Below, piece by piece: positions 44,800 to 53,841 of a stretch of DNA of 64,000 bases. A program made the translations under genes and the position numbers. The stretch is taken from the NCBI RefSeq assembly GCF_900086705.1, contig NZ_LT575483.1:2015894-2079893 (forward strand), read 5' to 3'. This DNA comes from Massilibacillus massiliensis (GTDB lineage Bacteria; Bacillota; Negativicutes; FLKF01). Within the stretch, counting starts at the first letter, position 1; each line of letters starts with the position of its first letter. Under the pieces are notes generated by a model that worked only from the letters and a program-made list of their open reading frames with translations, had not been told where the DNA came from and did not search any database.

Positions 44800-45532
44800 T
44801 CGCTTTCCCTCCAATAAACGCTAGAATCTTATTTATATCTATATATTTTTCTGCCAATTCCGCCAAACCATCTGTGCAATTTGCACGAACATCTAATTGG
44901 TTTTCTAATGGAAACCTCCCGATTACAGGCAGTCCTGTCATCTTTTCAATATAGTCAATATTACTTTCTTCTAATACGCCGGCACTTTCTGCTTGCCAAC
45001 GATTTAAAATCACGCCATTCACTTTGACATTTTTTTGTTTTGCATAAGTGTAGGTAAGCACAGTATGATTAATCGCTCCTAACCTTGATTGGCTTACAAT
45101 CACAGAAGGTAAGTCAAATGACTTCATCATATCTGATAATAAAAAATCTTTCCAAAGCGGTGCTGTAATACCACCGACACCTTCAATTAAAACAATTTCA
45201 TATTTTTTCGCATATTTCTTTACATCCGCGATTATACGTTCTACATCAATTGTAATCCCAGATTCTGATGCGGCAACAGCAGGTGTTAAAGCTGGTTTTA
45301 AGCAAACAGCATTGACTTGACTACGAAAACTTTCTGCAATACCTGCTGCCTTCATTAAAAAACTCGCATCCTCTGAAATCAATTTTCCCCGTGCATTGAC
45401 AACAGCACCAGAAGCTAACGGTTTAAACACCCCAACATGAATACCACGTGACTTCATTGCCGCAGCAATTGCTCCCGTAATGATCGTTTTCCCTACATCG
45501 GTATCGGTTCCCGTTACAAATAAACCTCGCAT
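44786..45532 (-). CDS. bioD: Dethiobiotin synthetase
   Basis: A 248-residue ATP-dependent carboxylase that closes the ureido ring of dethiobiotin. The P-loop GTDTDVGKT is at residues 8-16, FKPLASGA carries the conserved lysine, and LIEGVGG is the carboxylate/Mg site. AGGAGTTG precedes ATG 45532. First gene of bioDA, transcribed from the promoter at 45719-45747, which is overlapped and followed by two BirA-type operators. bioB and bioF are not adjacent. Confidence 0.95.
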   Translation of the reverse strand: MRGLFVTGTDTDVGKTIITGAIAAAMKSRGIHVGVFKPLASGAVVNARGKLISEDASFLMKAAGIAESFRSQVNAVCLKPALTPAVAASESGITIDVERIIADVKKYAKKYEIVLIEGVGGITAPLWKDFLLSDMMKSFDLPSVIVSQSRLGAINHTVLTYTYAKQKNVKVNGVILNRWQAESAGVLEESNIDYIEKMTGLPVIGRFPLENQLDVRANCTDGLAELAEKYIDINKILAFIGGKANEPY

Positions 45533-45639
45533 TTCTTCAACTCCTATACACTTAATGTTTTAATTTCTACGATCAATTCCAATTCTCACATACGCAATAC
45601 TTTTAGATATCCCTACGAATGTGATAGAAAAGCAGCCTA

Positions 45640-45671
45640 TTGTTAACTAATATTTTATTTTAACTTAACAA
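45640..45671. promoter_or_regulatory. BirA-type biotin operator, promoter-distal site
   Basis: TTGTTAACT, 14-bp spacer, ACTTAACAA. Arms and spacing match the Gram-positive BirA operator (TTGTTAAC-type arms separated by 14-15 bp). It lies downstream of the bioD start of transcription. Confidence 0.75.
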
Positions 45672-45681
45672 TCAAACTATT

Positions 45682-45713
45682 AAGTTAACCTTCAATATTA
45701 ATTAAGTTAACAA
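45682..45713. promoter_or_regulatory. BirA-type biotin operator, promoter-proximal site
   Basis: AAGTTAACC, 14-bp spacer, AGTTAACAA. Same geometry as the neighbouring site. It begins 5 bp after the -10 box, so a bound repressor would cover the transcription start. Confidence 0.78.
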
Positions 45714-45718
45714 TAAGT

Positions 45719-45747
45719 ATTATATTCCAAATCAATAGATTGGTAAA
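45719..45747 (-). promoter_or_regulatory. bioDA promoter
   Basis: On the minus strand TTTACC (45747-45742), a 17-bp spacer, and TATAAT (45724-45719). The predicted start falls in the proximal BirA-type site. About 185 nt of leader precede bioD. Confidence 0.75.
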
Positions 45748-46067
45748 TACAATAAATCTATTTACGTATTCTATTCTAAATTAAATAACTGCAAATTTTA
45801 ATTTAGAAATCAAATGAATTGGAAAACACATGAAAATCGTTGCTATACTGATACCTTCCTACATTTTACTTCTCTTTCAATTCCATTCAATATAAGGCAT
45901 TCTCTCGGTTATTTATAGTTTAGCCTGCAGGTTTTAAACAACAATATATATTTTATCCTGAAGTATCAGAAAAGCATCTTGACAGCTGAATCAATTTACA
46001 ATATAATACATTAGCAATGAGTATTTACAAATACTTTTTTGTTTATTTTTTCCACAAAAAACATTAT
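45748..46067. other. AT-rich intergenic stretch without a supported gene
   Basis: I see no convincing gene. A small perfect AGTATTT/AAATACT hairpin near 46020-46035 is followed by six T on the plus strand. A 21-codon hydrophobic open frame exists at 45830-45895 with weak support. Confidence 0.5.
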
Positions 46068-46101
46068 GTCAATAGATATTATATCTATAATATCTATTGA
46101 C
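46068..46101. promoter_or_regulatory. Perfect 34-bp palindrome over the tRNA-Pro -35 box
   Basis: GTCAATAGATATTATA (46068-46083), TC, and the exact reverse complement (46086-46101). The right arm contains the first five bases of the TTGACA -35 box; by symmetry the left arm carries the same bases on the other strand. This could be an operator or the centre of divergent promoters. Confidence 0.8.
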
Positions 46102-46125
46102 AAACCCTCACCTCTTTTATATAAT
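46097..46125 (+). promoter_or_regulatory. Promoter of tRNA-Pro
   Basis: TTGACA (46097-46102), a 17-bp spacer, and TATAAT (46120-46125): a full consensus promoter, as expected for a stable RNA gene. Confidence 0.88.
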
Positions 46126-46153
46126 ATATTTTGTTAACGCGATTATATGTTAA

Positions 46154-46230
46154 CGGGGCATGGCTCAGTTTGGTAGAGCACCTGGCTTGGGACCAGGGGG
46201 TCGCAGGTTCGAATCCTGCTGCTCCGACCA
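46154..46230 (+). tRNA. tRNA-Pro (anticodon TGG)
   Basis: A 77-nt cloverleaf with encoded CCA. The acceptor stem CGGGGCA pairs with TGCTCCG (one G-T pair). The anticodon arm CCTGG-CTTGGGA-CCAGG gives anticodon TGG. The T arm has GGTTCGAATC. Single gene with its own promoter and terminator. Confidence 0.97.
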
Positions 46231-46240
46231 CAAAAAATAT

Positions 46241-46268
46241 AAACATCTTCTAAAATTAGAAGATGTTT
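46241..46268 (+). terminator. Terminator after tRNA-Pro
   Basis: A 12-bp stem AAACATCTTCTA (46241-46252 with 46257-46268), a 4-nt loop, then a T-run. Confidence 0.88.
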
Positions 46269-46372
46269 TTTTATGTATAAAATCATAAATAGTAAAGCAA
46301 TTTTTTATCATCAACAATTTATTTAGGATTTTGATAAATCCTAAATAAAATATATTTTTTATGTCAACACTC

Positions 46373-46401
46373 TTGCAAAAAAATAAAAAAAGGTGTATCC
46401 T
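46373..46401 (+). promoter_or_regulatory. Promoter of a candidate small RNA
   Basis: TTGCAA (46373-46378), a 17-bp spacer, and TATCCT (46396-46401). It lies 32 bp after an 11-bp perfect hairpin (ATTTAGGATTT, about 46320-46345). Confidence 0.55.
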
Positions 46402-46407
46402 ATTTTA

Positions 46408-46501
46408 TGGGGAACTACTACAGTTATCTGTAGTAGATGGCAAAGGGTATAGAGGCGGCAGCAGCGAGAGTTTAACGGAAAAACTCTCGCTGTTGTTTTT
46501 T
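46408..46501 (+). ncRNA. Candidate small RNA with intrinsic terminator
   Basis: About 93 nt between the promoter above and a strong terminator. A first hairpin has CTACTACAG pairing with CTGTAGTAG around a TTAT loop. A 25-nt unpaired linker follows, then a terminator stem CAGCGAGAGTTT/AAACTCTCGCTG (46462-46473 with 46481-46492) and a T-run. No gene follows on this strand within 500 bp. Two very short open frames are present inside, so a leader peptide cannot be excluded. I do not recognise an Rfam family. Confidence 0.5.
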
Positions 46502-46511
46502 ATATGATAGA

Positions 46512-46757
46512 TTAAAGTAAAGGAACTCCTTCTATTACTTGATTTACTAATACATAATTCTCTAACAGCTGCCTCAGATCCGAAGAAATATTAATTCGAT
46601 TCACATTGTTAACTACCTCTGAGTTAATAAAATCATCTAATCCGAGTGGTACATTAACAATCTGCTGATTGTTTGCAATACTAGCTAAATTTAAGATAAC
46701 AAATACATCTAAAATATCCCGAACATCACTTGGTACTGCCAAATTGATCACCTTCAT
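46512..46757 (-). CDS. Small hypothetical protein (81 aa) with internal repeat
   Basis: I do not recognise this protein. It seems built from two similar halves: INLAVPSDVRDILDVFVILNL (residues 4-24) and INISSDLRQLLENYVLVNQV (about 55-74). Both have a short strand, an S-D dipeptide and an amphipathic helix rich in L and V. It is unusually rich in N, V, L and I with almost no aromatic residues. A modest ribosome site (GGAAATAAAG) precedes ATG 46757. It is convergent with the candidate small RNA. Confidence 0.55.
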   Translation of the reverse strand: MKVINLAVPSDVRDILDVFVILNLASIANNQQIVNVPLGLDDFINSEVVNNVNRINISSDLRQLLENYVLVNQVIEGVPLL

Positions 46758-47013
46758 AACTTTATTTCCATGCTATGTAAAAAAAAAAAATTTGTGATTC
46801 TTATTTATAATTTTTTGACATTTATGTAATTATAACTTAAAATTATAATTATATAACTATTAATTTTATTTAAATAATTTATATCTATGAATTTAGTAAG
46901 AAATTAGTCCAGTTATTTCAATTTTGAACTGAAACTAGTTGCGAAAATAAAGGATTTATTATAAAGTTTATGTATTAGCTATTGATAAAATTACGAGCAT
47001 TGGAGTATTTGCT

Positions 47014-47559
47014 ATGAATAAGATATATGCCATAATTGGACCACACGCTGCTGGTAAAACTACAATCATTGCAAAATTAAAAATTCAAGGGATTCCATCA
47101 ATTGTAAGTCATACAACAAGAAAACCTCGTTCAAATGAAAAAAATGGACGTGAATATTATTTTGTAAATAAAGAAGAATTTTTAAAACTCGATCTAGTTG
47201 AAAAAGTAACCTATCAAGGTGATTATTACGGAATCACAAAAAGTGAATTATTAACCAAAATGCAAGCAAGCAAGATTAATACTGTAATGGTAGAACAGAA
47301 TGGTTATAAACAACTAAAAAAACTTTTAGGTGATCGTTTAGAATCTATTTATATTATGGTAGATTACGTAACCATGGTTGAACGAATGCTCAATCAGAAC
47401 GAAGACAATGATCAAATAAAAAAGCAGCTTGAATACACAGAAACGAATGGTGAATTGGAGACTTGGAAAATTACCAATCATGTCGTTAAAAACACCGGCA
47501 ATATAACCATTACAATTAATCAAATTCTAGCTCTGATGGGTTTATTAGCACGTAGATAA
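47014..47559 (+). CDS. Guanylate-kinase-like P-loop protein
   Basis: A 181-residue protein with the guanylate kinase layout: P-loop GPHAAGKTT (residues 9-17), SHTTRKPRSNEKNGREYYFV (GMP-binding region), and YQGDYYGITKSELL where Gmk has the G-x-x-YGT-type segment. It departs from housekeeping Gmk after residue 85, and the usual lid arginines (R-x-R-x-R-G) are not obvious. It may be a specialised or inactive nucleotide kinase. Start ATG 47014 has GGAG about 10 nt upstream. No sensible operon partner; the 256 bp upstream are very AT-rich with nothing else supported. Confidence 0.7.
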   Translation: MNKIYAIIGPHAAGKTTIIAKLKIQGIPSIVSHTTRKPRSNEKNGREYYFVNKEEFLKLDLVEKVTYQGDYYGITKSELLTKMQASKINTVMVEQNGYKQLKKLLGDRLESIYIMVDYVTMVERMLNQNEDNDQIKKQLEYTETNGELETWKITNHVVKNTGNITITINQILALMGLLARR

Positions 47560-47562
47560 ATG

Positions 47563-47599
47563 AAAATCCCGAATATCAAATTTTGATATTCGGGATTTT
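47563..47599. terminator. Terminator between the kinase-like gene and htpX
   Basis: A 17-bp stem AAAATCCCGAATATCAA with a very short loop (47563-47579 with 47583-47599), T-run both ways. Confidence 0.85.
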
Positions 47600-47600
47600 T

Positions 47601-48458
47601 TTAAGCCCTTTTCGCTTGTTCTTCTAATTTAGCTACACGCTTTGCAGTTTCTGGATGTGTACTAAACAAACTCATCATTGATTTTGTAGCACCACTTAAT
47701 GGATTAATAATGAACATATGCGATGTAGCTGGTGTAGCCTGTTGCATAACCGCATGCTTTGCGTAATGTTCAATTTTCTGTAAAGCGCTCGCAAGTGCTA
47801 ATGGGTTTCCACAAATCTTACCGCCTGATTCATCTGCCTCGTATTCACGAGATCTTGAAATTCCCATTTGAATCAAAGTCGCTGTAAGCGGAGCAATAAT
47901 AATCGTAAACAATAAACCTGCAATACCGCCGTTATCATCTTCATCAGAACGACCGCTGCCAAAAATCGCAGCCCATTGTGCCATAGAACCAATCCATGAG
48001 ATAACACCAGCAATAGAAGCAACAACGGTACTAATTAAAGTATCACGATTTTTAATATGCGCCAATTCGTGCGCAACAACACCTTGTAATTCCTCATACT
48101 GCAATGTACGCATAATTCCAGTTGTCACAGCAACAACACCATTTGCAGGATTACGACCTGTGGCAAATGCATTTGGTACATCCGTATCGATAATATATAC
48201 CCGCGGCATTGGCAATCCCGCATTCGCTGCGAGACCTTTCACCATATTATATAAATCTGGTGCCTGTGTATCACTTACAGGACGCGCATCATACATTTTT
48301 AACACAATAGAATCACTATACCAATAGCTAAAGAAATTCATACCAAATGATATAATCAACATAATTGTTGCACCCGATTGGCCCCCAACTGCGCCCCCAA
48401 CTGCAACCAACACACCTGTAAGCAAGGCTAACAGTATGGTTGTTTTAAACGTATTCAT
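47601..48458 (-). CDS. htpX: Membrane zinc metalloprotease HtpX
   Basis: A 285-residue M48-family protease for membrane protein quality control. Two N-terminal membrane segments (about 7-25 and 30-47) precede the zinc site HELAH (H130, E131, H134), with the third ligand glutamate in SREYEADESGG. Two further hydrophobic stretches follow the active site. ATG 48458 follows GAGGAGG; the 24-bp longer frame lacks a site. It lies 25 bp after the TerC-family gene on the same strand. Confidence 0.94.
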   Translation of the reverse strand: MNTFKTTILLALLTGVLVAVGGAVGGQSGATIMLIISFGMNFFSYWYSDSIVLKMYDARPVSDTQAPDLYNMVKGLAANAGLPMPRVYIIDTDVPNAFATGRNPANGVVAVTTGIMRTLQYEELQGVVAHELAHIKNRDTLISTVVASIAGVISWIGSMAQWAAIFGSGRSDEDDNGGIAGLLFTIIIAPLTATLIQMGISRSREYEADESGGKICGNPLALASALQKIEHYAKHAVMQQATPATSHMFIINPLSGATKSMMSLFSTHPETAKRVAKLEEQAKRA

Positions 48459-48483
48459 AAAAATCCTCCTCATAAAATACAAA

Positions 48484-49152
48484 TTAATGATCTGTTTGAT
48501 GATACGGTTTATTTTTTATATAACCAATCGTTAAAACTAGTATTACAAATAAACCTTCAATATAACCTGAAAAATGAATGAGATACTTTCCAATGGCTTG
48601 ATCCATGACTACCAATTTTCCTGCTGTAAAAGCTAAAATTCCTGCGCCAACATAAACGATAGCAGAAAATTTACTCATCAATGTTAAGAACAACTGAGAT
48701 CCCCATAAGACAAGCGGAATGCTTGCTAACAGACCACAAATAATCAGACTCCACTTTCCACTTCCAACCGTTTGAGCAACGCCAGCTAAGGATAAAATAT
48801 TATCCAGACTCATAATTAAATCGGCAATCAAAATTGTTTTAATCGCAGCCATCAAAGTGACTGGTTTACGATCTAAACTTTCATCTTCACTATGATTGAT
48901 CAATAGATTTATTGCAATATATAATAGTGTCAGACCACCTAAAAATTGCAAATAATCAATAGATAATAAACTTGTTGCAAACAAAGTCAAACAAACCCGA
49001 ATAAAAACTGCACCAAAACATCCAATAAACATTGCCTTTTTACGCTGTTCCAGCGGTAAATTTTTGCAGGCAAGCGCGATTAAAATCGCATTATCACCAC
49101 TTAATATCAGATCTAATAATAAAATACTCCCCAAAGCTATAAACCATTCCAA
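48484..49152 (-). CDS. TerC-family membrane protein (YjbE-like), probable Mn2+ exporter
   Basis: A 222-residue protein with seven predicted membrane segments and TerC signatures in both halves: LILSGDNAILIAL (about 16-28) and LIADLIMSLDNILSLAG (about 105-121), with conserved aspartates for metal passage. YjbE-type proteins under yybP-ykoY riboswitches export manganese, some to supply secreted metalloproteins. TTG 49152 is preferred: it is preceded by AGAGG and gives the usual N-terminus; the longer frame runs into the riboswitch terminator. It is followed by htpX. Confidence 0.87.
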   Translation of the reverse strand: MEWFIALGSILLLDLILSGDNAILIALACKNLPLEQRKKAMFIGCFGAVFIRVCLTLFATSLLSIDYLQFLGGLTLLYIAINLLINHSEDESLDRKPVTLMAAIKTILIADLIMSLDNILSLAGVAQTVGSGKWSLIICGLLASIPLVLWGSQLFLTLMSKFSAIVYVGAGILAFTAGKLVVMDQAIGKYLIHFSGYIEGLFVILVLTIGYIKNKPYHQTDH

Positions 49153-49190
49153 ATTTCTGATCGCCTCTTTTCTCAACCTAAAGAACAAAA

Positions 49191-49304
49191 AGACCTTGTC
49201 TCATTCACAATGATTGAGACAAGGTCTGGCTTGCAAAATACATTGCCAGTAGTACCGGAGTTTTAACCCGTATTGACGATACTACCGTACAGCTACTCCC
49301 CTTG
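49191..49304 (-). promoter_or_regulatory. yybP-ykoY manganese riboswitch with terminator switch
   Basis: On the minus strand the leader holds the hallmark GGGGAGTAGC (49301-49292), a CGGTAGTA/TACTACTG long stem, CCGG, and closing AGACCTTG. The P1 stem is CAAGG (49304-49300) with CCTTG (49224-49220). Its 3' strand is also the 5' arm of a strong terminator (49227-49215 with 49203-49191, followed by T5). Metal binding and termination therefore exclude each other, giving an ON switch for the TerC-family gene. Confidence 0.88.
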
Positions 49305-49344
49305 TATAAAACTAGAATTGATTCACTAGTCTATCTTGCATTTA

Positions 49345-49373
49345 TAGTACCATTAAACCTATAGCTTGTCAAT
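49345..49373 (-). promoter_or_regulatory. Promoter of the riboswitch-TerC transcript
   Basis: On the minus strand TTGACA (49373-49368), 17-bp spacer, TACTAT (49350-49345). The start of transcription would be about 30 nt before the aptamer. Confidence 0.75.
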
Positions 49374-49434
49374 ATAATTTACATAATCACTATAAAATAG
49401 CAATAAATATATCGTAATTGTAAAAGAATCTAAA

Positions 49435-51369
<1,935 letters not shown>

Positions 51370-51402
51370 CTACTAACCAATGATCTTACTGAAACTCTGC
51401 AA

Positions 51403-51654
51403 TTAATCTTCATTATAAAATAAATTATCAGCTCTCTTTTTCAATGTTAATGACGAAATGGCTGATAAATAGACTTTTGATTTTGTTACTACAAAGGATT
51501 TTGGATCATTTTCTGATATATCTACAATCGTATTTTTCGTTTTCGTTTTTTTTATAAATTCGCGATTTACAACGGATCGAAAGCTCTTATAATCATTAAT
51601 CGATATAATATCATCAAGTGCTACTACAATATCAGATCCTAAATGTAGAAACAT
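51403..51654 (-). CDS. remB: DUF370 protein RemB (YaaB)
   Basis: An 83-residue protein of the RemA/RemB family, DNA-binding regulators of matrix genes in Bacillus. The typical start MFLHLGSDIVVALDDIISI and the KSFVVTKSKVYLSAIS segment identify it. Its ATG overlaps the preceding stop (TAATG). Location between recF and gyrB is conserved in Firmicutes. Confidence 0.92.
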   Translation of the reverse strand: MFLHLGSDIVVALDDIISINDYKSFRSVVNREFIKKTKTKNTIVDISENDPKSFVVTKSKVYLSAISSLTLKKRADNLFYNED

Positions 51655-52484
51655 TAATATTTCCTCCTAAATTTAGCAATTGTCTGATCAATCAATTTAT
51701 CATTGACTTCATCATGTTTTGCTCCAGTAAATAACATCGTCAGCATCATGATGTCCATATCATTATCTTCTTTGTTCAAATGACCTGCAAAAACTCGAAG
51801 CAACGTAATTTTTGCATCAATATATTCATCTGCTGTACAGGGTACATATTTATTTACTTCAGCATAAGTCACCCAAGGAACTTCTAATAATATCTTCCGA
51901 ATATCCTCATGCCGCTTCTTCTTTATTGCGAGTTTACAAGCATTGCAATATTTATTTTCTCTAGGGCAAAGTGTATCACATTTTTCACATTTATGCCATT
52001 CTTTTGCTTTTTTAAATTTATTAAAAGCCAAATGCTTTTGATAAATTCTCTGAATTCGCATCTGCAGTTTATCTTCCGACACATTTTGTGCAATTTTTTT
52101 AGCACATTGTATTTCATTTCTATCTAATTGAATCTTTCTAATTTCTTTCCCTATATTTATGTCTTCATTTTCTTCATTCAATGCAGTTTTTTTATTTTTA
52201 TCATATTGTGTACGAAAACGAATATCTTTAACAAAAGGTTCACCAATGAATTGATTTACCTTAAAAATAATATCAGCCTTCATCATTGATAAATGATGAC
52301 ACCATACAGAATTGTTTACAGAAAGCAATAACACATCATATTCAATTTGAATCGGTGAAGACTGCGCAGCAATATCTTTACCGACAATCTCTTCCCAGTG
52401 AAAAATTGCCATTTGTGCTTTATATTTTTTATGGATACCTAAACCAGTAACCATTTTGGGGAGTATTTCTTTTATTTTCTCCAA
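51654..52484 (-). CDS. DUF721/DciA-like protein with C-terminal zinc ribbon
   Basis: A 276-residue protein. The N-terminal about 95 residues are a DUF721 domain (VGKDIAAQSSPIQIEYDVLLLSV and WCHHLSMMKADII), the fold of the DciA helicase loader. A charged linker follows, then four cysteines (CEKCDTLCP and YCNAC, about 171-189) that look like a zinc ribbon, and a helical tail of about 85 residues unlike plain DUF721 proteins. TTG 52484 has GGAG 8 nt upstream; the GTG at 52493 overlaps that site. It sits between recF and remB, which supports a replication role. Confidence 0.8.
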   Translation of the reverse strand: MEKIKEILPKMVTGLGIHKKYKAQMAIFHWEEIVGKDIAAQSSPIQIEYDVLLLSVNNSVWCHHLSMMKADIIFKVNQFIGEPFVKDIRFRTQYDKNKKTALNEENEDINIGKEIRKIQLDRNEIQCAKKIAQNVSEDKLQMRIQRIYQKHLAFNKFKKAKEWHKCEKCDTLCPRENKYCNACKLAIKKKRHEDIRKILLEVPWVTYAEVNKYVPCTADEYIDAKITLLRVFAGHLNKEDNDMDIMMLTMLFTGAKHDEVNDKLIDQTIAKFRRKY

Positions 52485-52489
52485 AAAAA

Positions 52490-53590
52490 TCACTCCACTA
52501 CTTTACCAGCCTCAACACGATAGTATTTTCCATCAATTTCTTTAGGAAAATAAGTATGATCAGTAGCTGTAATAAAAGTTTGAATTTTATCTCTGATAAA
52601 TAATAATAGCTGCTCCCGCCGATTTGCATCGAGTTCGCTCATAACATCATCTAATAACAAAACAGGGTATTCACCCGTTTCTGATTTAATAAATTCTAAT
52701 TCAGCAAGTTTAAGAGCTAATACACCTGTACGTTGTTGTCCTTGCGAACCAAAGGATCGTAAGTTTATATTATTTACTTTTAAAATGATATCATCCCGAT
52801 GCGGTCCTATACTCGTACTACCACGTATGATATCTAATTCACGAGATTCACTTAATTTACTATTATACCATGTAATTAAATTTTCCGGAACTATCGCATC
52901 TTCAAGTCCTGAAATTTTATAATCAACTTCCAAATTTTCCTTATTTTTCGAAATTTTACGATGCATTAAATTTGCAAGCATATTTAATTTCTTAATTGCA
53001 TTGATTCTTTTTAAAACAACTTCTGCGGCAATTGCAGAAAATTGTTCGTCCCAGCTTTCCAATAAATCTTTGCTGCTCTTTCTTTCCTTGATCTTTTTTA
53101 GAAGCATGTTTCGCTGGGCAATAATTCGGTTATATTTTATTAATTGTTTATAGTAAATAGGGCTTGCTTGAGAAATTTCAAGATCTAAAAATCGCCTCCG
53201 CCCCGCCGGGGCACCTTTAATTAACGATAAATCCTCCGGAGAAAAAAGAACGACATTAAATAAGCCAATTAAATCTTTTTGTTTAATTGGGTGGCTATTA
53301 TATAAAACTTCTTTATTTTTATCCGCATAAAAATGAAATACCAATTCATTTTCAATCAGCATTCGATCAAAAACAAGACCGATTCTAGCTTGATTTTGTT
53401 CCCACCGAATCACATCATGTTCAACACTGCTGCGGTGCGAATGTCCGATTGCTGCAAAATAGATTGCTTCAATAATATTTGTTTTTCCCTGGGCATTTTG
53501 TCCTATAAAAATATTTAAATTCTGTGAAAAAGACAAGGATAATGCAGTGTAATTTCTATAATTATGTAAACTAATTTTTTTTACCCGCAT
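52490..53590 (-). CDS. recF: DNA recombination and repair protein RecF
   Basis: A 366-residue SMC-like ATPase that helps load RecA at gaps. Walker A GQNAQGKTNIIEAI is at about 30-43, signature FGSQGQQRTGVLALKLAE at about 300, and Walker B PVLLLDDVMSELD at about 325. It is 3 bp after yaaA and is the usual partner of dnaN in this operon. Confidence 0.96.
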   Translation of the reverse strand: MRVKKISLHNYRNYTALSLSFSQNLNIFIGQNAQGKTNIIEAIYFAAIGHSHRSSVEHDVIRWEQNQARIGLVFDRMLIENELVFHFYADKNKEVLYNSHPIKQKDLIGLFNVVLFSPEDLSLIKGAPAGRRRFLDLEISQASPIYYKQLIKYNRIIAQRNMLLKKIKERKSSKDLLESWDEQFSAIAAEVVLKRINAIKKLNMLANLMHRKISKNKENLEVDYKISGLEDAIVPENLITWYNSKLSESRELDIIRGSTSIGPHRDDIILKVNNINLRSFGSQGQQRTGVLALKLAELEFIKSETGEYPVLLLDDVMSELDANRREQLLLFIRDKIQTFITATDHTYFPKEIDGKYYRVEAGKVVE

Positions 53591-53593
53591 CGC

Positions 53594-53818
53594 CTATTCA
53601 CCTTGACTTTTTATCACTTGCCAAATTCCAGATTCTAAAATCTCAATCGTATCTCCAGGATATATTTTTTTTCTTCTTTCTGTGACGAAAACACCATTCA
53701 ATTTTATGATTTTTTCTTCAATCATGCCTTTTACTTGTCCGCCTGAATCTACAATTCCAGCCCATTTTAATAATTGATCGAGCTGAATTACTTCACTGTT
53801 AATTTCTATTGTTTCCAT
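53594..53818 (-). CDS. yaaA: S4-domain RNA-binding protein YaaA
   Basis: A 74-residue protein made of one S4 RNA-binding domain (LDQLLKWAGIVDSGGQVKGMIEEKIIKLNGV). It is the standard small gene between dnaN and recF in Firmicutes. Role is probably in ribosome assembly or RNA binding; experimentally poorly known. Confidence 0.93.
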   Translation of the reverse strand: METIEINSEVIQLDQLLKWAGIVDSGGQVKGMIEEKIIKLNGVFVTERRKKIYPGDTIEILESGIWQVIKSQGE

Positions 53819-53841
53819 TTCGTTACCTCTATAAACATATT

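Noticed and set aside
45830-45895. A 21-codon hydrophobic open frame (MKIVAILIPSYILLLFQFHSI) in the bioD-tRNA gap
   Set aside because: Only a weak ribosome site, no promoter assigned, and such short hydrophobic frames are common by chance in AT-rich DNA.
46133-46154. Two GTTAAC boxes before tRNA-Pro, resembling a BirA operator
   Set aside because: The boxes are separated by 10 bp instead of 14-15 bp, and the second runs into the first base of the tRNA.
46133-46300. Integration at the tRNA-Pro 3' end (attachment site)
   Set aside because: No direct repeat of the tRNA 3' end was found downstream and no integrase is nearby.
46407-46433. A possible regulatory leader peptide MGNYYSYL
   Set aside because: There is no downstream gene on that strand for it to control; kept only as a note to the small RNA.
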